A DNA stretch of 46,013 bases, taken from contig NZ_JAMBPQ010000049.1 of NCBI RefSeq assembly GCF_024206495.1, forward strand, positions 1-46,013, in the 5' to 3' direction. Each line of letters opens with the position of its first letter. The first letter of the stretch is position 1. This DNA comes from Paraburkholderia sp. CNPSo 3272 (GTDB lineage Bacteria; Pseudomonadota; Gammaproteobacteria; Burkholderiales; Burkholderiaceae). Position numbers and translations under genes: made by a program. Shown here in pieces: positions 25,859 through 33,140 of this stretch. The notes under the pieces are model-generated. The model was not told the DNA's origin, made no database searches, and saw only the letters and a program-made list of their open reading frames with translations.

Positions 25859-25898
25859 TGAGAATCGATATCATTCCATATTTTGTACTTTCTTTCAA
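25859..25898 (-). promoter_or_regulatory. Promoter with overlapping Fur-box-like site for the PepSY gene
   Basis: On the minus strand TTGAAA (25893-25898) is followed after 17 bases by AATGAT (25870-25875). The sequence TGAGAATCGATATCA (25859-25873) matches the Fur core TGATAATCATTATCA at 12 of 15 positions and covers the -10 region. It lies inside a 417-bp gap that otherwise contains only a GC hairpin at 26152-26175. Confidence 0.6.
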
Positions 25899-26151
25899 AT
25901 GGAATTGGCTTTTGGCGACACCGCTGGCGACATCAACTAAATGTGTTCTTTTGCGAATGACGATCGAATTGGCACGCCGATGCCGGCCCGGAGCGCTCGT
26001 TTAACGAGGCGGCGCTAATGCAAGAGTAGAAGGATTTCGTGCGCCGCCGCGACTGGCGCGGACTGATTCACTACGGGTGATTTTCTTCATGCTGGAAAAG
26101 CCTGGCGCAGTCGTCGGGACTTCGAACCTTCACATCTACGCGGCCATGCGT

Positions 26152-26175
26152 GGCGGCCGCGCGGTTGCGGCCGCC
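26152..26175. terminator. GC-rich hairpin downstream of the GltI-like gene
   Basis: A perfect 9-bp stem GGCGGCCGC/GCGGCCGCC encloses a 6-base loop, 17 bp beyond the stop of the binding-protein gene on the minus strand. No T-run follows, so an intrinsic terminator is only possible, not certain. Confidence 0.4.
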
Positions 26176-26192
26176 GCATTGAAAACCTGCAA

Positions 26193-27092
26193 TCAATCGA
26201 GCGCCCGATCATTCGGATGCGCAAACAGCGCCCGGTTTTCGTTGGACAGCGGATAGTTCAGGTTCATCCCCTTTGGCGGCACGGGCTGCGTGAACCACTT
26301 CGTGTACAGCCGCTGCGCTTCACCCGAAGTCTGCATGCGAGCGATCACGCCATCGGCCAGCCTCTTGAAAACGGGATCGTCCTTGCGCACCATGCAGCCG
26401 TAAACCTCCGAGAGCGGCGGCGTGCCGGTGATCACGTAGTCCTGCTGGTCCGCCTCCTTGGCCCGCGCCCCGTACAACAGCGGCTCGTCCATCACGAACG
26501 CGACCGCGCGCCCCGTCTTCACGTTGAGAAACGACTCCGCGTGGTCCTTGGCGGCGATGAGTTGCATGCCCATCTTCTTGTCGTTGTTCATCTCACGCAG
26601 CAGCCGGTCCTCCGACGTGCCCGCCGTGGTCACCACCGTCTTGCCTGCGAGATCGGGGAAGTCCTTGATGCCGGAATCCTTTTTCGCGATCAGGCGCACG
26701 CCGTACTGAAAGAAGCTGTTCGTGAACGCGACCTGGTTGTCGCGCTCCTTCGTGTGCGTGGTCGAACCACACTCGATATCGATCGTGCCGTTCTGCACGA
26801 GCGTAATGCGGTTCTGCGAAGTGATCGGAATTTCCTTGACCGTGAGCTTGTCGAGCTTCAGCTCCTTTTTCACCTCGTCGACGATCTTCAGCGCGATGTC
26901 CTGCGCATAGCCGATCGTGTGTTGCTCGCTGTCGTAGTAGGAGAACGGCACTGACGATTCCCGCACGCCCAGGGCAATCACGCCTGTATCGCGGATTTTT
27001 TTCAGAGTAGCGCTCGTGGCGTCCTGCGCCTGAGCCGGCCCGAGATACGTGCATCCCATGACGACTGCTGCGAGCGTTGCAACTTTTTTCAT
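26193..27092 (-). CDS. Glutamate/aspartate-type ABC transporter substrate-binding protein
   Basis: This 299-residue protein has a cleavable signal peptide (MKKVATLAAVVMGCTYLGPAQAQ) and the bacterial extracellular solute-binding family 3 fold: LKKIRDTGVIALGVRESSVPFSYYD, the GYAQDIALKIVDEV segment, DIECGSTTHTKERDNQVAFTN and the C-terminal YTKWFTQPVPPKGMNLNYPLS. It resembles GltI. The start at 27092 follows GGAGGAGAC at ideal spacing. No permease or ATPase gene is adjacent, so it either serves a transporter encoded elsewhere or acts alone. It faces the 648-bp repeat-containing gap. Confidence 0.92.
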   Translation of the reverse strand: MKKVATLAAVVMGCTYLGPAQAQDATSATLKKIRDTGVIALGVRESSVPFSYYDSEQHTIGYAQDIALKIVDEVKKELKLDKLTVKEIPITSQNRITLVQNGTIDIECGSTTHTKERDNQVAFTNSFFQYGVRLIAKKDSGIKDFPDLAGKTVVTTAGTSEDRLLREMNNDKKMGMQLIAAKDHAESFLNVKTGRAVAFVMDEPLLYGARAKEADQQDYVITGTPPLSEVYGCMVRKDDPVFKRLADGVIARMQTSGEAQRLYTKWFTQPVPPKGMNLNYPLSNENRALFAHPNDRALD

Positions 27093-27283
27093 TTAGTCTC
27101 CTCCGGATGGTCCGTCGGCGCTTCGTGCGCCGCACCCGAGTATTCATGCCTTGCAGCGAGGCGGCAATTGAAATCGGTTACGACGACATAACTCAAGGTT
27201 AAGTCGCCGGTGAGGCGCGTCGTTCGAAGCGCGCCGTCGAGGCCGGTTTCGTTGGCAACACGAACCGTTACGTGGGCCATGAC

Positions 27284-27349
27284 TTGTCCACACATTTTGT
27301 TGGCAGCCCTGTGCGTAACCCTTGGAAGACCGCATCAAGTCCTTGATGC
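27284..27349. repeat. Imperfect direct repeat, copy 1, with DnaA-box-like end
   Basis: This copy begins TTGTCCACA (27284-27292), one base off the DnaA consensus TTATCCACA. It shares a 21-base identical block (27294-27314) with copy 2 at 27429-27449 and a looser downstream segment ending near AAGTCCTTGAT. It lies in the 648-bp non-coding gap 27093-27740. Confidence 0.75.
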
Positions 27350-27418
27350 GTTTCGGTTAATCCACGGCGTTCCCAATCGCGGCAACACCGCCTCGCAGCG
27401 CGTCGAAACCTACCCGTG

Positions 27419-27484
27419 TTTTCCACAGATTTTGTTGGCAGCCCTGTGCACAACTTCTGGACAGCGAACCTAAGTCCCTGATCG
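27419..27484. repeat. Imperfect direct repeat, copy 2, with DnaA-box-like end
   Basis: This copy begins TTTTCCACA (27419-27427), one base off the DnaA consensus, followed by the same 21-base block as copy 1 and AAGTCCCTGAT at its end. The offset between copies is 135 bp. A further TTGTCCACA lies at 27539-27547. Confidence 0.75.
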
Positions 27485-27666
27485 CAAACGCCAATGCGCC
27501 ACGCGACAGAGAAGTTGCACGTTTTGGAGGCAGTAGACTTGTCCACAGTTAACGGGGAAAAGTCTGTGCATACACCCCCCAACATCCGCGCCAATCCATT
27601 GATAGCACAACGGATTTTCTCGCTGCGCGCCGATCGTCCCAGGCTTGCCTCACGCGTGCATATCCC

Positions 27667-27693
27667 TAAAGTTTGTAAGGGAAATGCCGTTAT
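27667..27693 (+). promoter_or_regulatory. Sigma-28 (FliA) class promoter of the Aer-like receptor
   Basis: TAAAGTTT (27667-27674), 11 bases, then GCCGTTAT (27686-27693) match the flagellar sigma-28 consensus TAAAGTTT-N11-GCCGATAA perfectly at -35 and in spacing, and at 6 of 8 positions at -10. It ends 47 bp before the receptor start codon. This places the receptor in the flagellar/chemotaxis regulon. Confidence 0.82.
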
Positions 27694-27740
27694 GCCTCGC
27701 TGTGTTGTTGGGTCTCGAGCGGCCCTATCGAAGGAATCTC

Positions 27741-29390
27741 ATGCGCAACAATCAACCCGTCACGCAACAGGAATTCGACTATCCCGCTTCGCAGATGCTC
27801 GTCTCGGCCACCGACCTCAAGGGCCGCATTCAGTACTGCAATCCTGCGTTCGTCGCGGTGTCGGGCTTCACGAAAGAAGAGCTGATCGGCAAGGCACATA
27901 ACATCATTCGTCATCCCGACATGCCGGCCGAGGCGTTCGCCGACTTGTGGGAGACCGTTCGCGAAGGCCGTCCCTGGACCGCGATCGTCAAGAACCGCCG
28001 CAAGTCCGGCGACCACTACTGGGTGCGCGCGAACGTAACGCCCGTCTCCGAGCACGGCACGGTGGTCGGCTATCTGAGCGTGCGCGTGAAGCCCACGCGC
28101 GATGAGATCCGCACGGCCGAAGCCTTCTACGCGCAAATGCGCGAGGACCGTCTGCGAGGCGTGCGGCTGCACCGCGGCTCGGTGGTGCGCACCGGCCTCG
28201 TGGGCGCACTGCAGGCGCTCCTGCGCGTGCCCATCGCCACGCGTGTCGCCTTCGGCTATGGCGCCGTGCCCGCCGTGTTCGCCGCGGCCGGCTTCGCCGC
28301 CTGGCAGGGGCTGCCGCCGCTGCCGTTCTGGGGCGCGTTCGGCGCGGCCTGCGTGTGTGCGCTCGGCGCCTGGCGTCTCACCACGCGCCACCTCGGCGCA
28401 CCGCTCTCGCAGATGACCACGGCCTCCACGCGCATGGCCGCGGGCGACCTCACGGCCACACTCGCGGTCGCCACGAACGACGATCTAGGCGACGTGCTCC
28501 AGGCGCTCAACCAGCTGCAGGCCAATCTCACGGCGATCGTGTTCGACGTGCGCTCGCAGATCGACGGCATGCTCGACGCTGCGCACGAAATCTCGAGCGG
28601 TAATCTCGATCTCTCGCGCCGCACCGAAATGCAGGCAGCATCGCTCGAAGAAACCGCCGCCACGATGGATCAGCTGACGACCACCGTGCAGGCCAACGCC
28701 GAAGCCAGCGCCCGCGCGCTCGATCTCGCGCGCGACGCCCAGTCCGCGGCCGCCGAGGGCGGCTCGATCGCCGCGCAGATGGAGCGCACGATGACGGGTA
28801 TCACCGACGCGTCGCGCCGGATCAGCGACATCACCGGCGTGATCGACGGCATCGCGTTCCAGACCAACATCCTCGCCCTCAACGCCGCCGTCGAAGCCGC
28901 GCGCGCGGGCGAGGCCGGCCGCTCGTTCGCCGTGGTCGCGGGCGAGGTGCGCATGCTCGCGCAGCGCTGCGCGGCGTCGTCAAGGGAGATCAAGCAGGTG
29001 GTGGACGCCAGTGTCAACGAGATCGCCGAGGGCACGCGCCTCGTTGGCAACACGACTGCGCAGATGCGCTCGATCGACGAAGCCGTGAGCCGCGTCTCGT
29101 CGATCATCACCGAGGTCGCGAACGCGAGCGGCGAGCAGGCCGAAGGCATCCGCCAGGTCAATCAGGCTGTCGCGCATCTGGACAGCGCCACGCAGCAGAA
29201 CGCGGCGCTCGTCGAGCAGGCCGCCGCCACGGCGCAGCGGCTCGCCGAGCAGGCCGACGTGCTCGACGAGGCCGTGCGTCTGTTCACCGTGGCGGGCGCC
29301 GAGGCGGCAACGCGCGCGAAGCCCGCCCGCGCCCCGGCGCGCCGCCAGAGCGTCGATCTTGCCGAAGCGGCCGAGGAGATCGCGGCATAG
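27741..29390 (+). CDS. Aer-like PAS methyl-accepting chemotaxis protein
   Basis: This 549-residue protein has an N-terminal PAS domain that follows E. coli Aer residue for residue at the FAD site: Asn34, Arg57, His58 (IIRHPDMP), Trp79 and Asn85 (PWTAIVKNRR). Two membrane helices follow (about 158-205), then a HAMP domain and the MCP signalling domain with the tip GIAFQTNILALNAAVEAARAGEAGRSFAVVAGEVRMLAQR (quoted in part: ILALNAAVEAARAGEAG). It is an energy/redox taxis receptor by homology. The start at 27741 has AAGGAATCTC upstream. Unlike the tip protein at 18618-19379, its tip keeps the conserved Glu. Confidence 0.94.
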   Translation: MRNNQPVTQQEFDYPASQMLVSATDLKGRIQYCNPAFVAVSGFTKEELIGKAHNIIRHPDMPAEAFADLWETVREGRPWTAIVKNRRKSGDHYWVRANVTPVSEHGTVVGYLSVRVKPTRDEIRTAEAFYAQMREDRLRGVRLHRGSVVRTGLVGALQALLRVPIATRVAFGYGAVPAVFAAAGFAAWQGLPPLPFWGAFGAACVCALGAWRLTTRHLGAPLSQMTTASTRMAAGDLTATLAVATNDDLGDVLQALNQLQANLTAIVFDVRSQIDGMLDAAHEISSGNLDLSRRTEMQAASLEETAATMDQLTTTVQANAEASARALDLARDAQSAAAEGGSIAAQMERTMTGITDASRRISDITGVIDGIAFQTNILALNAAVEAARAGEAGRSFAVVAGEVRMLAQRCAASSREIKQVVDASVNEIAEGTRLVGNTTAQMRSIDEAVSRVSSIITEVANASGEQAEGIRQVNQAVAHLDSATQQNAALVEQAAATAQRLAEQADVLDEAVRLFTVAGAEAATRAKPARAPARRQSVDLAEAAEEIAA

Positions 29391-29507
29391 CGACCGGCTC
29401 GCACGCCGCGCCGCCAACGCAGTCGGGTGGCTTCGTCTATTGGTCTGAGAGATCGGCGTTAGTCCCATCTCGACAGTGCGGCGCGCGGACGGCACCATGA
29501 AAACCGT

Positions 29508-29591
29508 CAGCAAGCCGTACCCCGGTTTGCTGATCCGAGTAACAACGGCGTTTCAACGGCTCGCCCGGCCTGCCCGGGTGGGCCGTTTTTT
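29508..29591 (+). terminator. Tandem hairpins ending in a rho-independent terminator
   Basis: A first hairpin, CAGCAAGCCG/CGGTTTGCTG (29508-29532), is followed by a 14-bp stem (29555-29568 with 29574-29587, two G-T wobbles, 5-base loop) and six T residues (29586-29591). It lies 118-200 bp beyond the receptor stop in a 454-bp gap (29391-29844) that holds nothing else recognisable. A small RNA ending here is possible. Confidence 0.85.
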
Positions 29592-29844
29592 CTGCTGCGC
29601 CGGCCTGGCGCCTGGCATCGCTTTGCTTCGCAACCATGACAGCGGTGCAACGCGCAACGCATTTCGCATGGCCCGTTGCAGGGCGCGCAAAAACGGGCGT
29701 TGCGCCGGCCAGTCGCGTTACACTGGCTGGCCAGGGTCGCGGCACGGCGATCTCGCTGTGTGTGTCTGCGCTCACTTGCATAAACACGCCGGGCAGCCGA
29801 CCCCGTACAATGGCTCGACCACCCAACGCACGAGGACAACATCA

Positions 29845-30090
29845 ATGCGCACGACCGGGTCTTCCGGAAACATGACCCTGCTCACCGAGCATGACGACGC
29901 GACCGGACGCGAACTGCGTTCACTGCGCCTCGAATCGGCGGCCGACGGCAAAAGCCTCTTGCTGGTCGAAGTCGACGAGCGCAAGCCGGGCATCCATCGC
30001 GAAGTGCGTTACGAAATCACGCCGGCCGAGTTGATCGCGGCAATTCGCGCACAAGGCGCCGAGCTGCCCGGGGAATCACACACGCGCTAA
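29845..30090 (+). CDS. Conserved hypothetical protein, 81 aa
   Basis: This small soluble protein, MRTTGSSGNMTLLTEHDDATG..., has a beta-rich core (LRSLRLESAADGKSLLLVEVDE, EVRYEITPAELIAAIRAQG in parts). The start at 29845 has GAGGACAACATCA before it; an in-frame upstream extension to 29476 runs through the terminator and is rejected. I do not recognise a family. The codon pattern and ribosome site support a real gene, and it stands alone between a terminator and the DedA operon. Confidence 0.7.
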   Translation: MRTTGSSGNMTLLTEHDDATGRELRSLRLESAADGKSLLLVEVDERKPGIHREVRYEITPAELIAAIRAQGAELPGESHTR

Positions 30091-30219
30091 GCGCACGGAA
30101 ACTGACGGCAGGAACGCGGCACGCGCAGTCTCGTGTGCTGCGTTCTGTCGCTTTCCACTCATCGCGCTCCTCTCGCGAACACCTCGCGTTTCTCTCTTTT
30201 AATCCGGCGCTTTTTTCAT

Positions 30220-30243
30220 ATGCCTGCCCTACTCGGCAGGCAT
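30220..30243. other. Perfect inverted repeat in the gap before the DedA operon
   Basis: A 9-bp perfect stem ATGCCTGCC/GGCAGGCAT has a 6-base loop (CTACTC). No T-run follows on either strand, so it may be an RNA hairpin or a protein-binding palindrome rather than a terminator. The rest of the 265-bp gap shows no gene. Confidence 0.5.
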
Positions 30244-30355
30244 TCTCACGCGCGTGCAGGGGGTCGCTTGCACGCGTTCGAAATACGTCCATAATCTTTA
30301 CGTTACCCTTCTATCTTTCCCGTTCCTCGCCTGACGGCGCAACGGAAGTAAGCCG

Positions 30356-31345
30356 ATGCTACATGACCTCGTCGCGCAATACGGGCCTGCGCTGGTGTTC
30401 ATCAATGTGCTCGCCGGATCGCTTGGGCTGCCCGTGCCCGCGATGCCCGCGCTCGTGTTGTTCGGCGCGATGGCGGCCATGCATCCCGGTTCGATCGGCC
30501 AGCAGGTTGCGCCGGTGCTCGGGCTCGCCATCTTCGCCATGCTGATCGGCGACAGCGTGTGGTTCATGGCCGGGCGCCTCTACGGCGGCAACACGCTCAA
30601 GACGCTCTGCAAGCTCTCGCTCTCGCGCGACACCTGCGTGAAAAAAACCGAGCGCTTTTTCGGCCGTTGGGGCGTGCGCGTACTCGCCGTCGCCAAGTTC
30701 GTACCGGGCCTGTCGCTCGTGTCCGTGCCGATGGCCGGCGCGATGGGCGTGCCCTACCGCCAGTTCGTCGGCTTCGACGGCGTCGGCGCGGCGCTGTGGT
30801 CCGGCACCGGACTGCTCGTCGGCGTGATGTTCGCGCCGCAGATCGACATGCTGATGAGCGGTGCAAGCCGCCTTGGCCGCTTCGCCCTCGTTGTGGTGGC
30901 CGTGCTGCTGGTGCTTTACGCGACCTACCGCTGGCAGCGCCGCCGCCAGCTCATCAAAAAGCTCGCGAACGCGCGCATCACGGTGGAAGACCTTTACCGC
31001 GCGATGGGCGCCAAGCCGCCGCCGGTCGTGTTCGACATTCGTTCAGAAGAAAAGCGCAAGCTCGATCCGTACATCATTCCGGGTGCGTTGTTCGCCGACG
31101 AGCGCAAGCTCGACGAGATCGTCGGCAAGTATCCGAACGACCAGAAGCTCGTGATCTACTGCTCGTGCCCCAATGAAATTTCCGCGGCCTGGATGGCGAA
31201 GAAGCTCGCCGAGGCCGGCTTTACCGATGTGGTCCCGCTGCTGGGCGGTCTCGACGCGTGGCGCGACGCCGGCCGCACGCTCGAGTCGCTCCAGCTGCAC
31301 GCCCACACCGAAGTCCCGGTCAACATCACGCCTAAAGCTATCTGA
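30356..31345 (+). CDS. DedA-family membrane protein fused to a rhodanese domain
   Basis: This 329-residue fusion has residues 1-195 as a DedA/SNARE-associated domain with the usual reentrant motifs (GDSVWFMAGRLYGG, FFGRWGVRVLAVAKFVPGLSLVSVPMAGAMG in parts) and about five hydrophobic segments. Residues 205-310 are a rhodanese domain with the catalytic-loop cysteine Cys269 in IYCSCPNE. DedA proteins are proposed lipid flippases or transporters; the rhodanese suggests sulfur transfer or redox sensing at the membrane. The start at 30356 follows GGAAGTAAGCCG. It is the first gene of an operon with a flavoprotein and a YcaQ-like glycosylase. Confidence 0.92.
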   Translation: MLHDLVAQYGPALVFINVLAGSLGLPVPAMPALVLFGAMAAMHPGSIGQQVAPVLGLAIFAMLIGDSVWFMAGRLYGGNTLKTLCKLSLSRDTCVKKTERFFGRWGVRVLAVAKFVPGLSLVSVPMAGAMGVPYRQFVGFDGVGAALWSGTGLLVGVMFAPQIDMLMSGASRLGRFALVVVAVLLVLYATYRWQRRRQLIKKLANARITVEDLYRAMGAKPPPVVFDIRSEEKRKLDPYIIPGALFADERKLDEIVGKYPNDQKLVIYCSCPNEISAAWMAKKLAEAGFTDVVPLLGGLDAWRDAGRTLESLQLHAHTEVPVNITPKAI

Positions 31346-31348
31346 TCC

Positions 31349-31372
31349 GGGCGGCCCGCTCCCGAGCCGCCC
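31349..31372 (+). other. Intercistronic hairpin between the DedA gene and flavoprotein gene
   Basis: A 7-bp stem GGGCGGC/GCCGCCC with a 10-base loop starts 3 bp after the DedA stop and ends just before the GAGGAG ribosome site of the next gene. It could act in attenuation or mRNA stability; no T-run is present. Confidence 0.45.
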
Positions 31373-31391
31373 GCACGAGGAGAACCGCCAG

Positions 31392-33140
31392 ATGGGCACG
31401 ATCACCGAAGCCGAGGTTCCCGAATCCGAGGAACTTCCTTCCGCGAGCCGCCACTCCGACACGCAGCCGCAACCCGCCGAAGCGCCGTTCTCGACGCTCT
31501 CCACGCGGCGCCATCAGATGTTCCCCGAGCTCAACGACGACGAAATCGCGCGCCTCGCGCGCTTCGGCGAAGAGCGCCACTGGTCTGCAGGGGAGTTGCT
31601 CTTTCGCACGGGTGAAACCGGCCCCGGCATGTTCGTGCTGCTCTCCGGTTCCGTGAAAGTGTCCCAGCGCGACGGGCTGGGCCGCGAGCGGCTCATCGTC
31701 GAGCATGGACGCGGGCATTTTCTCGCCGAAGTGGGCCAGCTTTCGGGCGGCCCGGCGCTCGTGGACGGCACGGCGCTCGAACCCGTCGATGCGATCCTGA
31801 TTCCGCCCGAGCGGCTGCGCGCGGCCATCGTCGCCGAAGCCGAACTCGGCGAGCGCATCGTGCGCGCGCTGATCCTGCGCCGCGTCTCGCTGATCGAAAA
31901 GGGCGCGGGCGGCCCGATTCTCGTGGGCAAGCACGACGATCCCACGCTCGTTTCGCTGCAAGGCTTCCTTTCGCGCAATGGCCATCCGTATTCCGTGCTC
32001 GACGAGCGCGACGAAGGCATGCTTTGCGGCGTGATCGAGCGTTTCGCCGCGCGCTGCGAGGACCTGCCGCTCGTGATCTGCCCCGACGGGTCGGTGCTGC
32101 GCCATCCCAGTGCGCCCGAGCTGGCCACGTGCCTCGGCATCCTGCCCGAGCTGGACGGCGAGCGCGTGTACGACGTCGCCGTGGTGGGCGCGGGCCCGGC
32201 CGGTCTCGCCACTGCGGTCTATGCCGCTTCCGAAGGCCTTTCGGTGATCGTGCTCGACTCGCGCGCGCCCGGCGGCCAGGCGGGCGCCAGCTCGCGTATC
32301 GAAAACTATCTGGGCTTTCCCACCGGCATATCCGGCCAGGCGCTCGCGGGCCGCGCGTTCGTGCAGGCGCAGAAGTTCGGCGCGCACGTGGCCATTCCGG
32401 TCTCGGTGCGCAAGCTGATCTGCGATGAAGAACCGCGACGGCTCGAAACCTGCAGCGGCGATGTGCGCGCGCATACGGTCGTGATCGCGAGCGGCGCCGT
32501 GTACCGCAAGCCTGCGATCGAGGGCATCGATCGCTATACGGGGCGCGGCATTTACTACTGGGCCTCGCCGGTCGAGGCGAAGCTTTGCAAGCACGAGAAC
32601 ATCGTGCTCGTGGGCGGCGGCAATTCGGCGGGCCAGGCGATTGTCTATCTCTCCACACACGCGCGCCAGATCGACGTGCTGATCCGCAAGGCCGGTTTCG
32701 AATCGACGATGTCGCGCTATCTGATCGACCGTATCGCGTCGCTGTCGAACGTGCGCGTGCATGGACACAGCGAGATCGGCGGCCTCGACGAAGACACGAG
32801 CGGCCTGGCCGCCGTGCGCCTGAAGATGCCGTGCCCGGAGGGCGTCGACCATTTCGATTCGCGCCACCTGTTCCTCTTCACGGGTGCGGACCCGAACACC
32901 GGCTGGCTGCGCGCATGCGGCGTGAAGCTCGACGCGCACGGCTTCGTGCTGACCGGCGACAACGAGTCGTGCAGCCTCGCGACTTCGGTGGAAGGCGTCT
33001 ACGCGATCGGCGACGCGCGCGCGGGCTCGACCAAGCGCGTGGCCGCGGCGGTGGGCGAAGGTGCGGCCGTGGTCGCGCAGATCCATCAACGGCTCGCCGC
33101 GCTGCGGCCGGTGACGGTGGTTGCGGGCGTCCATGCGTGA
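31392..33140 (+). CDS. cNMP-binding / thioredoxin-reductase-like flavoprotein
   Basis: This 582-residue protein starts with a cyclic-nucleotide-binding (CRP-like) domain at about 45-165 (GELLFRTGETGPGMFVLLSG). A thioredoxin/glutaredoxin-like segment follows at about 175-250 and lacks a CxxC. A pyridine nucleotide-disulfide oxidoreductase domain then starts at VYDVAVVGAGPAGLATAVYAAS (about 259), with the NADPH site VLVGGGNSAGQA and the FAD site GVYAIGDARAG. Where true thioredoxin reductases have CATC, this one has WASP near 390, so it cannot do classical dithiol exchange. A ligand-gated flavoprotein role is inferred. The start at 31392 follows GAGGAG; the downstream glycosylase gene overlaps it by 8 bp. 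Confidence 0.91.
   Translation: MGTITEAEVPESEELPSASRHSDTQPQPAEAPFSTLSTRRHQMFPELNDDEIARLARFGEERHWSAGELLFRTGETGPGMFVLLSGSVKVSQRDGLGRERLIVEHGRGHFLAEVGQLSGGPALVDGTALEPVDAILIPPERLRAAIVAEAELGERIVRALILRRVSLIEKGAGGPILVGKHDDPTLVSLQGFLSRNGHPYSVLDERDEGMLCGVIERFAARCEDLPLVICPDGSVLRHPSAPELATCLGILPELDGERVYDVAVVGAGPAGLATAVYAASEGLSVIVLDSRAPGGQAGASSRIENYLGFPTGISGQALAGRAFVQAQKFGAHVAIPVSVRKLICDEEPRRLETCSGDVRAHTVVIASGAVYRKPAIEGIDRYTGRGIYYWASPVEAKLCKHENIVLVGGGNSAGQAIVYLSTHARQIDVLIRKAGFESTMSRYLIDRIASLSNVRVHGHSEIGGLDEDTSGLAAVRLKMPCPEGVDHFDSRHLFLFTGADPNTGWLRACGVKLDAHGFVLTGDNESCSLATSVEGVYAIGDARAGSTKRVAAAVGEGAAVVAQIHQRLAALRPVTVVAGVHA

Noticed and set aside
27565..27576. TGTGCATACACC as another MarR operator
   Set aside because: Only one half-site fits, the symmetry of TGCATATGCA is lost, and no MarR gene is adjacent.
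27268..27594. 108-codon minus-strand frame across the duplicated repeat
   Set aside because: The apparent internal repeat (TGLPTK twice) is explained by the DNA direct repeat. No ribosome site or domain supports coding.
27093..27740. The DnaA-box-like cluster as a replication origin
   Set aside because: No dnaA, repA, parAB or AT-rich unwinding region is present, and each box deviates from the consensus.
29437..29826. 129-codon minus-strand frame between the Aer-like receptor and the small protein
   Set aside because: It runs through the terminator hairpins and shows no ribosome site or recognisable domain.
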